Positions 8,346 to 15,211 of a stretch of 64,000 nucleotides of DNA are shown here, piece by piece. Positions within the stretch are counted from its first letter, which is position 1. Every line of letters begins with the position of its first letter. Origin of the DNA: RUG11462 sp045539315. GTDB lineage: Bacteria > Bacillota > Clostridia > Oscillospirales > Acutalibacteraceae. The position numbers were made by a program, and so were the translations under genes. Location: NCBI GenBank assembly GCA_045539315.1, contig JAZQFC010000039.1, positions 62,001-126,000 of the forward strand. Reading direction: 5' to 3'. The notes beneath the pieces were generated by a model. The model was given only the letters and a program-made list of their open reading frames with translations. It was not told the origin of the DNA and ran no database searches.

Positions 8346-9182
8346 CTATACCCCTTTTATAATATTTTTCAAAGCATTTACGCCAGCGTCAAACGCTTCA
8401 CGGTTGTCTTTATAACTTTGTAAAATTGTACTTGTTTCGCCTTCTTGTTCAAGGTTTTTGAGTCCTGAAAACTCATACAAATGTGGCTCTAAAGTTAAAA
8501 TCTCGCCTTTATACATTTTTAGCAACTCTGCGATATTTCCAACACCTTTTCCCGATGGAACAATTGTGCCATCCAAAAGCGCATCTTTAATATGCATATA
8601 ATGAATGTAAGGCGCTAATGTTTTAAATGCCGAAACAGTTTCAACACCGCATTGAATAAAGTTTGCAGGGTCGTAAACTGCTTTTAATTCTGGTATTTCT
8701 TTGTGAATAATCTCACAACGAGATGCAACATCGCCGAAAATACCTTTTTCATTTTCGTGGCACAAAACAACATCGCTCATTTTACCAACTCTAACAAACT
8801 CGCCCATTCGCTCAAGCACCTGTGATTTATAATCATCAGGGTTTTTATCCTTATCAATATAAAATGAGAAAAGTCTGAAAGCCTTTGCCTCTAAAACATC
8901 GGCAATTTCTAAAGTTCTTTTGAATTTTTCAATATGCTCATCAAAATCATCATTAATTCCGATTTTGCCTATTGGTGAGCCAATTGAAAAAACGCTGATA
9001 CCATTTTCATTTAATTGTTTTTTAATTTCTTTAGCCTTTTCTACAGACAAATCCGAAACATTAATTCCATCAACATTTCTAATCTCAAGATTAAAAATCT
9101 CGTTTTCTTTCATCGCTTTTATTTGCTCTGCTAATGAGTCGCCTGCTTCATCTGCAAAGGCACAAAGTTTAAATTTTTGCAT
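8346..9182 (-). CDS. Sugar phosphate isomerase/epimerase-like TIM barrel, first gene of operon
   Basis: A 278-aa TIM-barrel protein. Candidate metal ligands lie in LCHENEKG, VYDPANF, MHIKDA and LTLEPHL. The long upstream extension (42 codons) is rejected because AAAGGAG sits in front of the ATG at 9182 and a promoter lies within the extension. It is only loosely similar to its downstream neighbour, so the two barrels probably have different substrates or steps. The divergent AraC regulator is the likely controller of this operon. Confidence 0.82.
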   Translation of the reverse strand: MQKFKLCAFADEAGDSLAEQIKAMKENEIFNLEIRNVDGINVSDLSVEKAKEIKKQLNENGISVFSIGSPIGKIGINDDFDEHIEKFKRTLEIADVLEAKAFRLFSFYIDKDKNPDDYKSQVLERMGEFVRVGKMSDVVLCHENEKGIFGDVASRCEIIHKEIPELKAVYDPANFIQCGVETVSAFKTLAPYIHYMHIKDALLDGTIVPSGKGVGNIAELLKMYKGEILTLEPHLYEFSGLKNLEQEGETSTILQSYKDNREAFDAGVNALKNIIKGV

Positions 9183-9204
9183 ATACTCACACTCCTTTAA
9201 ACCA

Positions 9205-9233
9205 ATTATAATATGTTTATATTTGCAAATCAA
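9205..9233 (-). promoter_or_regulatory. Promoter of the oxidoreductase/isomerase operon
   Basis: On the minus strand TTGATT (9228-9233), a 17-bp spacer and TATAAT (9205-9210), 22 bp before the ATG at 9182. Confidence 0.65.
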
Positions 9234-9254
9234 TTGCGAATATACGCAAAAACC

Positions 9255-9283
9255 TTGCAAAAACACGCATATAGTGATATAAT
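9255..9283 (+). promoter_or_regulatory. Promoter of the AraC regulator
   Basis: TTGCAA (9255-9260), a 17-bp spacer and TATAAT (9278-9283) with TGA just upstream (extended -10). This leaves a transcribed leader of about 125 nt that contains the hairpin array at 9296-9401. Confidence 0.72.
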
Positions 9284-9295
9284 TAATTAAATGAA

Positions 9296-9401
9296 TGCAT
9301 TTATACAATTCAATTCCATGAATTGCCTTATGGCATGAATTGAAATCTGCGATTTCATGAATTGAGCCTATCGGCTCATGAATTGCACCTCGAGTGCATT
9401 G
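9296..9401 (+). repeat. Tandem hairpin array in the AraC leader
   Basis: Four copies of CATGAATTG start at 9317, 9334, 9356 and 9377, each followed by a small perfect stem: TGAAATC/GATTTCA, TGAGCC/GGCTCA and TGCAC/GTGCA, with CCAT/ATGG around the first. TGCATT occurs at both ends. The arrangement lies between the promoter and the ribosome binding site (AAAGGA at 9402-9407), so it would be transcribed as a chain of stem-loops. It could be a small palindromic mobile element or a leader control structure. Confidence 0.8.
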
Positions 9402-9414
9402 AAAGGAAATAATT

Positions 9415-10227
9415 ATGGGTAATATAACCGAGTATGTAAACGGCGAATTAAAGTGTAGTCATACCGTTACCGTGTCACCAAAAGCGCAAGACTTTAATAT
9501 GCACGCGCACGATGTTTATGAACTTTATTTTTTTATAAGCGGCAACGCCGAGTATTTTGTTGAGGGTAATGTTTATAAATTGCAACCTAACGATATTATG
9601 ATTATGCGCCAAGGTGAAACGCACAAACTTCAAGTTAAAGGCGATACTACTTATGAACGAGTTTCTATTCACTTTTCGCCTATGATAGTTTACGAATGCA
9701 TTGGCGATACTGTTTTAACCCCTTTTAACTCGCGCCCTTTGGGGTTGATGAATTTATATAGGGTAAGTGATTTTGAAACCGACCACTATATTTCTTGCAT
9801 TGATACAATAAAGAAATGCATTGATGAAAGCAAAGATAATACCTATATAATAGCGCCTTTGATTTCGCTACTTGTTGAAATTTCAAAAGCATATGACAAC
9901 AAAGCGCAAAACAAAGTTAAAATAAAGCGTTCTCTTGCAGTTGAAATGGTTGATTTTATAAACAAGAATTTATTTGAACAACTGAATCTTAAAATAATTG
10001 CCGATAATTTTTATATAAGCAGTTCACAAGCCAACCGAGTTTTTAAAAGGCAGGTTGGCACATCGATTTGGGAGTATGTTGTGATAAAACGTTTAATGGC
10101 GGCAAAAGATATGATTTTAAAAGGCGAAAGCGCCTCGGCTACGGCAGAAAAATGTGGTTTTTCCGACTACTCATCATTTTGGCGAGCGTATAAAAAACAA
10201 TTTAATCAAAACCCTAAAAACAACTAA
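9415..10227 (+). CDS. AraC-family transcriptional regulator (cupin plus HTH)
   Basis: A 270-aa regulator with an N-terminal cupin-like sensor (about 15-100; HAHDVYELYFF is the typical metal/ligand-binding start) and a C-terminal double HTH of AraC type (about 170-270; FYISSSQANRVFKRQVGTSI and CGFSDYSSFWRAYKKQF). It is divergent from the sugar-oxidation operon at 5265-9182 and most probably activates it in response to the pathway substrate. The start codon ATG 9415 follows AAAGGAAA. The leader upstream is unusual (see the repeat entry). Confidence 0.9.
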   Translation: MGNITEYVNGELKCSHTVTVSPKAQDFNMHAHDVYELYFFISGNAEYFVEGNVYKLQPNDIMIMRQGETHKLQVKGDTTYERVSIHFSPMIVYECIGDTVLTPFNSRPLGLMNLYRVSDFETDHYISCIDTIKKCIDESKDNTYIIAPLISLLVEISKAYDNKAQNKVKIKRSLAVEMVDFINKNLFEQLNLKIIADNFYISSSQANRVFKRQVGTSIWEYVVIKRLMAAKDMILKGESASATAEKCGFSDYSSFWRAYKKQFNQNPKNN

Positions 10228-10255
10228 AAACCGCACTCAATGAGTGCGGTTTTTA
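10226..10255. terminator. Bidirectional terminator, family B copy 1
   Basis: CCGCACTCAATGAGTGCGG (10231-10249) between A5 and T5 tracts, separating convergent genes. Its sister copy at 11485-11503 differs at the centre (A to T). Confidence 0.87.
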
Positions 10256-10263
10256 TGTTATTT

Positions 10264-10920
10264 CTATTTTTTCGCAGTAGTTGTTTCTTCCATTCCGTTA
10301 ATACTATCTCCAAAGATATAATTTAAATCGAAGAAATATTCTCTTGCATTGTTTCTATAACTATTAAAAGTTTCAACAACCTGTTCGAAACTTCCTTCTG
10401 GGTTTTTACAGAAATCGAAAAATGCAATAGTATTAGTAAAGAATTTTTTTAATGTAGGATAATGCTCATAATCAGAGTGTTTTCCACTAATATCTTGCAT
10501 TTTTTCTTTAGCACTCTCAAGCAATTTTGTGATTTTTTTAACTTTTCCGTTTGTTTTATAAATTTCAGATGCTAAATCAACAAATGCTGAAAAATCATCA
10601 TCATATAAAGAGCAAAAATCAGACCAATCACCATACTCATATTCTGTTTTCCCCATCAAACTTGCAACTGCTTTTTCTATCTCTTCGTCTGTTACATTAA
10701 GTTCCTCTGCTAAATCATCTAAATAATAATCAGAATCATAACTGCTAGAATCATAAACACCAAGTCGCCATGCTTCATAAACGCACATCGAATAATCATT
10801 TGTCATATTATATGCTTGTTTAATATCTTCAAAAGCAGAAGATGAATCTTTAAACGCAGTACAACTACACAAAGATACACAAATAAGAACAGCCAACAAC
10901 AAACTTAAAACTTTTTTCAT
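10264..10920 (-). CDS. Predicted lipoprotein of unknown function
   Basis: A 218-aa secreted protein. The N-terminus MKKVLSLLLAVLICVSLCSC has a lipobox (LCSC, Cys20), predicting a lipid-anchored surface protein. The mature part is acidic, rich in Asp, Tyr and Ser (DSSSYDSDYYLDDLAEEL), and mostly helical in appearance, without a recognised domain. It lies 3 bp downstream of the small membrane protein gene and shares its promoter, which is covered by three XRE operators. It is probably an envelope component repressed by the divergent XRE protein. Confidence 0.75.
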   Translation of the reverse strand: MKKVLSLLLAVLICVSLCSCTAFKDSSSAFEDIKQAYNMTNDYSMCVYEAWRLGVYDSSSYDSDYYLDDLAEELNVTDEEIEKAVASLMGKTEYEYGDWSDFCSLYDDDFSAFVDLASEIYKTNGKVKKITKLLESAKEKMQDISGKHSDYEHYPTLKKFFTNTIAFFDFCKNPEGSFEQVVETFNSYRNNAREYFFDLNYIFGDSINGMEETTTAKK

Positions 10921-10923
10921 TTT

Positions 10924-11151
10924 TTATTCCCCTTCTTTTTTGCTTTTTTTAAAAATCAAAAATACAAATACAGCGCAAACAGGAATTGCTAAAAGCATTC
11001 CCAACAACAAAGCAGAAACAACACAACATACAAAACCAATAATACCTAATTGAATGATTCCTTTCACTGCTCCAACAATTGCAGGTATTGCGCCAAGTAC
11101 ACAACCGGTAATTATAGCACCGATTATAGTTCCAAGTGTAAATGAATCCAT
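10924..11151 (-). CDS. Small glycine-rich membrane protein
   Basis: A 75-aa protein made almost entirely of two hydrophobic glycine-rich segments (about 5-30 and 33-67), with a short basic/acidic tail KKSKKEGE. Function unknown. It is the first gene of a two-gene unit with the lipoprotein gene and begins at ATG 11151 after AAAGGAGG. The promoter lies in the intergenic region with the XRE repressor. Confidence 0.72.
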   Translation of the reverse strand: MDSFTLGTIIGAIITGCVLGAIPAIVGAVKGIIQLGIIGFVCCVVSALLLGMLLAIPVCAVFVFLIFKKSKKEGE

Positions 11152-11175
11152 TATTTTTCCTCCTTTGGTAATATT

Positions 11176-11243
11176 TAGATAATTTTTATCTAAATATATT
11201 ATAGATAATATTTATCTAAAAGTCAATAGATAAATTTTATCTA
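11176..11243. promoter_or_regulatory. Three XRE operators, TAGATAA-N3-TTATCTA
   Basis: Perfect palindromes at 11176-11192, 11202-11218 and 11227-11243, with starts 26 and 25 bp apart. Site 2 lies in the -35/-10 spacer of the leftward promoter, and site 3 abuts its -35 box and runs towards the -10 of the XRE gene. They are most likely binding sites for the XRE protein encoded at 11268, allowing autoregulation and repression of the membrane protein/lipoprotein pair. Confidence 0.82.
11198..11226 (-). promoter_or_regulatory. Promoter of the membrane protein/lipoprotein operon
   Basis: Minus strand TTGACT (11221-11226), a 17-bp spacer and TATAAT (11198-11203). The spacer is occupied by operator 2. 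Confidence 0.78.
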
Positions 11244-11245
11244 GA

Positions 11246-11251
11246 TATAAT
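11246..11251 (+). promoter_or_regulatory. Probable -10 box of the XRE repressor gene
   Basis: TATAAT ends only 16 bp before the ATG at 11268, which implies a leader of about 10 nt with only a weak GGTGAT ribosome binding site. No good -35 is visible; the candidate region overlaps operator 3. Confidence 0.55.
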
Positions 11252-11267
11252 ATATTTGGTGATAATA

Positions 11268-11480
11268 ATGAAAAACAGAATTAAAGATTTACGAGAAGAT
11301 AATGATTTAACCCAACAGCAAATAGCAGATGAAATTGGTATAACGCAAAGAAAATACAGTTATATAGAAACAGGAACTCAACAATTAACCGATGAAATTT
11401 TATGTAAATTAGCAGATTTTTATAATGTTAGTATTGACTATATTCTATTTCGAACTGAAAACAAAAATGTAAACAACTAA
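11268..11480 (+). CDS. XRE-family transcriptional repressor
   Basis: A 70-aa single-domain Cro/CI-type helix-turn-helix protein. The HTH is TQQQIADEIGITQRKYSYIE (about 16-35). A dimerising C-terminal stretch ends LADFYNVSIDYIL, as in SinR-like and phage-type repressors. The ATG at 11268 is used; in-frame TTG/GTG codons upstream lack a better site. Three matching palindromes in the divergent promoter region are its likely operators. It is a close structural cousin of the XRE protein at 35170, but the recognition helix differs, matching a different operator sequence. Confidence 0.88.
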   Translation: MKNRIKDLREDNDLTQQQIADEIGITQRKYSYIETGTQQLTDEILCKLADFYNVSIDYILFRTENKNVNN

Positions 11481-11510
11481 AAAACCGCACTCATTGAGTG
11501 CGGTTTTTTA
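11480..11510. terminator. Bidirectional terminator, family B copy 2
   Basis: CCGCACTCATTGAGTGCGG (11485-11503) flanked by A and T tracts between convergent genes. The preceding bases AACAACTAAAAA are also shared with copy 1, so the duplicated unit includes the end of the coding sequence. Confidence 0.87.
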
Positions 11511-11861
11511 TTAATAAATAAATGAATATCTTTTTCTATATTGCTTTGGCGAAATACCTTTATTCTTTTTAAACAAATGATAAAAAGTTGAAAGATTTTC
11601 AAAGCCACTTTCAAGCGCAATATCAATGATATCTAAATATGTAGTTGTAAGCATTGCTGCTGCATGCTCAATTCGAAGTTCATTAAGATAAACGCCGATA
11701 GTTGTACCGGTTGCCTCTTTGAAAAGCCTGCTGATATGTTCACGAGATTTGCCTGAACGCCTTATAACCTCGCCTGTTTTAAGAGAATATGTTTCTCTTT
11801 TGGTTAATGACTCATAAAATTCATCAAACCAACGAGGTGTTTTTACTAAAAATTCGCTCAT
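11511..11861 (-). CDS. AraC-type DNA-binding protein without sensor domain
   Basis: A 116-aa protein consisting of little more than the AraC double HTH (SGKSREHISRLFKEATG and ESGFENLSTFYHLFKKNKG, ending ISPKQYRKRY). The N-terminal ligand-binding domain usual in AraC proteins is missing. The ATG at 11861 comes 3 bp after the pduL-like stop codon, with no recognisable ribosome binding site, so translation probably depends on reinitiation. It could be a functional stand-alone DNA-binding protein or the remnant of a longer regulator. Confidence 0.72.
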   Translation of the reverse strand: MSEFLVKTPRWFDEFYESLTKRETYSLKTGEVIRRSGKSREHISRLFKEATGTTIGVYLNELRIEHAAAMLTTTYLDIIDIALESGFENLSTFYHLFKKNKGISPKQYRKRYSFIY

Positions 11862-11864
11862 AAG

Positions 11865-12428
11865 TTATTTTACAATATAACCTTCTCTAACGCCAAATGC
11901 AGCGTTGCTTTCATCAGTATCAATATGCATAGCAAGAGCAAAATTTTCGTGAACTCTGACAACAACATCTTCATAGATAGTTGAACGGTCAGATGACTCG
12001 GCTTTTACGCTAACGATTTGTTTATCTTCAACGCCTAATTTTTCAGCGTCTGCAGGTGTCATATGAATATGTCTTTTAGCAACAATAACGCCTTCTGCGA
12101 TTTCAACTTCGCCACAAGGACCTACTAATTTGCAACCTGGTGTGCCTGCAACATCGCCTGATTCTCTAATAACTGAATCAACGCCGATAGAACGAGCATC
12201 AGTAGCAGAAATTTCAACTTGGTCTGCAGGGCGAGTTGGACCTAAAATTGTGCAAACGAGTGATTTTTTTGGACCAACAACTGTGATTTTTTCTTCACAA
12301 GCGAATTGACCTGGTTGTGATAAATCTTTTTTATTTGTAAGAGTTGCGCCCTTACCGAAAAGAGTTTCTAATGTTTCTTGAGTGATGTGTGCATGTCTTG
12401 CGGATGTTTCAATAATAAACTTGTCCAT
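11865..12428 (-). CDS. pduL: PduL-like phosphate acyltransferase
   Basis: A 187-aa phosphotransacylase of the PduL family, interconverting acyl-CoA (propanoyl- or acetyl-CoA) and acyl-phosphate. Two related halves carry the zinc-binding histidine motifs SARHAHI (about 9-15) and AKRHIHM (about 117-123). No encapsulation peptide is evident at the N-terminus and no microcompartment shell gene is nearby, so it is probably a free cytoplasmic enzyme. The ATG at 12428 follows AAGGAGAAAAATAA. It is followed at once by the short AraC-like gene. Confidence 0.88.
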   Translation of the reverse strand: MDKFIIETSARHAHITQETLETLFGKGATLTNKKDLSQPGQFACEEKITVVGPKKSLVCTILGPTRPADQVEISATDARSIGVDSVIRESGDVAGTPGCKLVGPCGEVEIAEGVIVAKRHIHMTPADAEKLGVEDKQIVSVKAESSDRSTIYEDVVVRVHENFALAMHIDTDESNAAFGVREGYIVK

Positions 12429-12512
12429 TTATTTTTCTCCTTAAATAATCTTTATTAATTATATATTACTCCTTTTTCAAAATAATTTCAACTGTTTTTG
12501 CGAAATTTTAGA

Positions 12513-12541
12513 TTGATTTTTGCTATTATTTATGGTTAAAT
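12513..12541 (+). promoter_or_regulatory. Possible promoter of the SDR-luxS operon
   Basis: TTGATT (12513-12518), a 17-bp spacer and TTAAAT (12536-12541) with TGG upstream. The -10 is weak, so this is tentative. Confidence 0.4.
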
Positions 12542-12564
12542 TGTTTATATAAGGAGTGATATGT

Positions 12565-13329
12565 TTGAAAACTGCTATTATTACCGGCGCTTCAAGTGGA
12601 ATCGGCAAAGAATTTGTTAAACAGATTTCTCAAACAGGCGAGTTTGAAAGAATCTGGGTAATTGCCAGAAGCAAAGATAAACTTTTAGACCTTGAATTAA
12701 ACTTTGGCGAGAGTATTGTACCTATTGCGCTTGATTTAACTGATAAAAATGATTTTGAGAATTTTCAAAAAATTTTAGAAAAAGAAAAACCTGATATAAA
12801 ACTTCTCATTAACAACGCAGGTTTTGGGAAATTCGGCTCGCACTCGCAAATTCCTGTAAACGAAAGCGCCGATATGATAGATTTAAATTGCAAAGCGGTT
12901 GTTATGATGTCTGAAATGTGTTTGCCTTATATGAATGATGGCGCTAAAATTATTCAAGTAGCATCAATTGCCGCTTTTCAACCTTTACCTTATATTAATG
13001 TATATGGCGCTACTAAATCTTTTGTTTTAAATTACGCTATCGGTCTTGATAAAGAGTTAAAAGATAAAAACATTCGAGTTTTTGCGCTTTGCCCCGGTTG
13101 GACAAAAACTAACTTTTTCGATGTTGCAAAAACTAATCCTAACGATGTTAAGACTTTCGGCGTTTGGTTTACCGCAAGTCAAATTGTTGACTATGCTTTG
13201 AAAAAGATTAGAAAAACCAAAAAGGTTATTTTAGTGCCAAGCCTTTACAATAAAATTCAATGCACATTAACAAAAATTGTTTCAAGAAATATGGCGGCTA
13301 ACATCTGGCTTAAAATTCAAAAGAAATAA
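12565..13329 (+). CDS. Short-chain dehydrogenase/reductase
   Basis: A 254-aa SDR oxidoreductase. The cofactor motif TGASSGIG is near the N-terminus, NNAGFGKF is the structural motif, and the catalytic Ser/Tyr/Lys appear as VASIA...YGATK. The start is a TTG at 12565, 8 bp after AAGGAG; the ATG at 12561 is in another frame and the in-frame GTG at 12556 overlaps the ribosome binding site. The resulting start (M)KTAIITGASSGIG fits the family. luxS follows 13 bp later on the same transcript. The substrate is unknown. Confidence 0.87.
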   Translation: MKTAIITGASSGIGKEFVKQISQTGEFERIWVIARSKDKLLDLELNFGESIVPIALDLTDKNDFENFQKILEKEKPDIKLLINNAGFGKFGSHSQIPVNESADMIDLNCKAVVMMSEMCLPYMNDGAKIIQVASIAAFQPLPYINVYGATKSFVLNYAIGLDKELKDKNIRVFALCPGWTKTNFFDVAKTNPNDVKTFGVWFTASQIVDYALKKIRKTKKVILVPSLYNKIQCTLTKIVSRNMAANIWLKIQKK

Positions 13330-13342
13330 AGGAGAAATCAAA

Positions 13343-13795
13343 ATGGAAAGAATAGCATCTTTTTGCGTTGACCACACAAAACTTAACAAAGGAGTTTATG
13401 TTTCCAGAATTGACGGGGATATTACCACCTATGATATAAGAATGAAAAAGCCTAACGTTGAGCAGGTGCTTGACAACGGCGCAATTCATACTATTGAGCA
13501 TCTTTTTGCTACTTATGCTAGAAACTGCGAATATAAAGATAGCGTTATTTACTTTGGTCCTATGGGTTGCAGAACAGGTTGCTACTTTTTAACAAGAAAC
13601 CTTGATAACGCTATTGTTTTAAATATTATCAAATCTGCTTTTGAATTTATTGCAAACTTTGAAGGCGAAATTCCTGGTTCTTCTGAAATCGAATGTGGAA
13701 ACTATCGCGACCATAATTTAGCGCTTGCAAAGGATGAGACAGAAGAATTTGTAAACATTTTAAAATCTGTTACAACCGAAAATATGAATTATTGA
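13343..13795 (+). CDS. luxS: S-ribosylhomocysteine lyase LuxS
   Basis: Cleaves S-ribosylhomocysteine to homocysteine and DPD, the precursor of autoinducer 2, in the activated-methyl cycle. The zinc motif HTIEH is at 49-53 with the third ligand Cys118 in ECGNYRDH; the catalytic cysteine is Cys76 in MGCRTGC. The 150-aa length matches the family. The ATG at 13343 follows AAAGGAG, and the longer upstream frame overlaps the SDR gene and is rejected. It is cotranscribed with the SDR gene. No pfs gene is in the window. Confidence 0.95.
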   Translation: MERIASFCVDHTKLNKGVYVSRIDGDITTYDIRMKKPNVEQVLDNGAIHTIEHLFATYARNCEYKDSVIYFGPMGCRTGCYFLTRNLDNAIVLNIIKSAFEFIANFEGEIPGSSEIECGNYRDHNLALAKDETEEFVNILKSVTTENMNY

Positions 13796-13878
13796 TATTT
13801 TATTTGTGCAACATTGTTAAAAACTATGTTAAAATGTTAAAATTTTATATGAAATCATACAAAACACCTTAAAAAAGG

Positions 13879-13906
13879 TTGCAATTTTGTAACTTTCGTG
13901 TATAAT
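13879..13906 (+). promoter_or_regulatory. Promoter of the M23 peptidase gene
   Basis: TTGCAA (13879-13884), a 16-bp spacer and TATAAT (13901-13906). It is overlapped and followed by palindromic elements related to GTTACAAATTTGTAAC. Confidence 0.65.
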
Positions 13907-13917
13907 GATATACAGTT

Positions 13918-13934
13918 TGTTACAAATTTGTAAC
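13918..13934 (+). promoter_or_regulatory. WalR-like box upstream of the M23 peptidase
   Basis: TGTTAC-AAATT-TGTAAC matches the established WalR (YycF) consensus TGTWAH-N5-TGTWAH exactly. It lies 12 bp after the -10 box. A degenerate relative (GGTTGC-N5-TGTAAC) covers the -35 at 13877-13893. WalR controls cell-wall hydrolases in low-GC Gram-positives, which fits the M23 peptidase downstream. Confidence 0.55.
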
Positions 13935-13980
13935 TTTTGCTCTGTCGAAAATAACTGACAGAAGAAAGGTGTTTTTTATT

Positions 13981-15171
13981 ATGTTTTCTATTATTGATAG
14001 GAAAAAGGCATTCAGAATTGCTATTATATCAGTAATTTTGGTTTTTGCGATTATTTTACCTATCTTCCCTTTTTCAACGCTTGCTATTGCGTATGAAATT
14101 AAGTTAGATAACAAATCTATTGGGTTTGTTTCAAATACCGAACAATTTAATAAAGTAAAAACAACAATTGATAATAATTCTGTAGGCAGTGTTACTGAAG
14201 AAGTTGAAGTTTCGGCAACTATTGTTCCTAAAGTATCGCTTAACACTGTTTCTCAAGCATCACAAAGTTTGACAGAAAATCTTAAAGATGTTGATAATAT
14301 TGTAAGTGTTTACGGAATTTATGCTGATGGAATTTGTATTGCAGCAAGTGAAAACAAAGAATTGCTTTTAAATGCAATTGAGGCTTATAAAAGTCAAATG
14401 CAGGCTAAAAAAGATGCAGATATTATTGTTTTTAACAAAAACATTACCGTTGAAGAATGTTTGAGTCTTACTGAAAAACTTTCAACTTTAGAAGATGCAA
14501 TTAAAACTATCGAGCAAAATGTTGGTTATAAATACGGTTACTACAAAACTTATACAAAAAATATCAAATTTAACACTATAAAAAAGACTGATGATAATTT
14601 ATATGAAGGTATCACAGTAGTAGAATCTGAAGGTGTTAAAGGCGAACAAGAGATTACCCAAGTTGTTTTTTACAACTTTGGCGAAAAATCTCATAAAGAA
14701 ATTGTTAAAACAGTTGTTATTTCACAACCTATTGATAAAGTAGTTATTAAAGGCACAAAAGAACGTCCACAAGTTGACCTTAAAGGTGGCGAATATTTAT
14801 GGCCACTTGATAGAAGTGTTTCTTGTTATGTGAGTAGCCCCTTCGGTCCAAGAAGTGGCAGAAATCACGATGGCCTTGATATTATCACAAATTACGGCGA
14901 ACAAATTTTAGCCGCTAATGATGGTGTTGTAATTAGAGCGTCTTGGTTTGATGGCTATGGATATTGCGTTGATATTCAACATAAAGACGGCGCAGTTTCA
15001 AGATATGCTCACTGCTCATCACTTGATGTGCAAGAAGGCCAACAGGTTGTTATGGGGCAGGTAATTGCAAGAGTAGGCTCAACAGGTCGCTCAACTGCAA
15101 ACCATATTCACTTTGAAATAATGCCTGACGGTTGCACACCGGTTAACCCTTATAATTATGTAGTAGAATAA
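13981..15171 (+). CDS. M23 metallopeptidase with G5-like domain
   Basis: Membrane-anchored or secreted cell-wall endopeptidase (396 aa). There is an N-terminal hydrophobic anchor at about 8-35, a middle region of unclear fold, a G5-like segment at about 200-265 (ending VVISQPIDKVVIKGTKERP) and a C-terminal M23 domain at about 275-395 with the complete set HDGLD, YAHCSS and HIHFE. The ATG at 13981 is preferred over the in-frame GTG at 13969, which sits against the ribosome binding site. The promoter region carries a WalR-like box. It probably cleaves peptidoglycan cross-links during growth or sporulation. Confidence 0.88.
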   Translation: MFSIIDRKKAFRIAIISVILVFAIILPIFPFSTLAIAYEIKLDNKSIGFVSNTEQFNKVKTTIDNNSVGSVTEEVEVSATIVPKVSLNTVSQASQSLTENLKDVDNIVSVYGIYADGICIAASENKELLLNAIEAYKSQMQAKKDADIIVFNKNITVEECLSLTEKLSTLEDAIKTIEQNVGYKYGYYKTYTKNIKFNTIKKTDDNLYEGITVVESEGVKGEQEITQVVFYNFGEKSHKEIVKTVVISQPIDKVVIKGTKERPQVDLKGGEYLWPLDRSVSCYVSSPFGPRSGRNHDGLDIITNYGEQILAANDGVVIRASWFDGYGYCVDIQHKDGAVSRYAHCSSLDVQEGQQVVMGQVIARVGSTGRSTANHIHFEIMPDGCTPVNPYNYVVE

Positions 15172-15203
15172 AAAAAGAGTGGTTTTAAAAACCACTCTTT
15201 TTT
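15172..15203. terminator. Bidirectional terminator between M23 peptidase and GH9
   Basis: AAAGAGTGGTTTT pairs with AAAACCACTCTTT, followed by T-rich sequence. It serves the convergent genes ending at 15171 (+) and 15212 (-). Confidence 0.87.
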
Positions 15204-15211
15204 GTTTATAA

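Noticed and set aside
9183..9308. A 42-codon N-terminal extension of the first TIM-barrel gene
   Set aside because: It would cover the divergent promoters and lacks a ribosome binding site; the ATG at 9182 has AAAGGAG.
9300..9401. The CATGAATTG repeats as a CRISPR array
   Set aside because: Units are 9 bp and intervals 17-22 bp, far too short, and the spacers are self-complementary.
11861..11865. pduL and the AraC fragment as one frameshifted fusion
   Set aside because: pduL has full family length with both zinc motifs and a proper stop; the AraC part begins with its own ATG.
12561..12600. ATG at 12561 as start of the SDR gene
   Set aside because: It is in a different frame from the SDR protein; the TTG at 12565 restores the family N-terminus.
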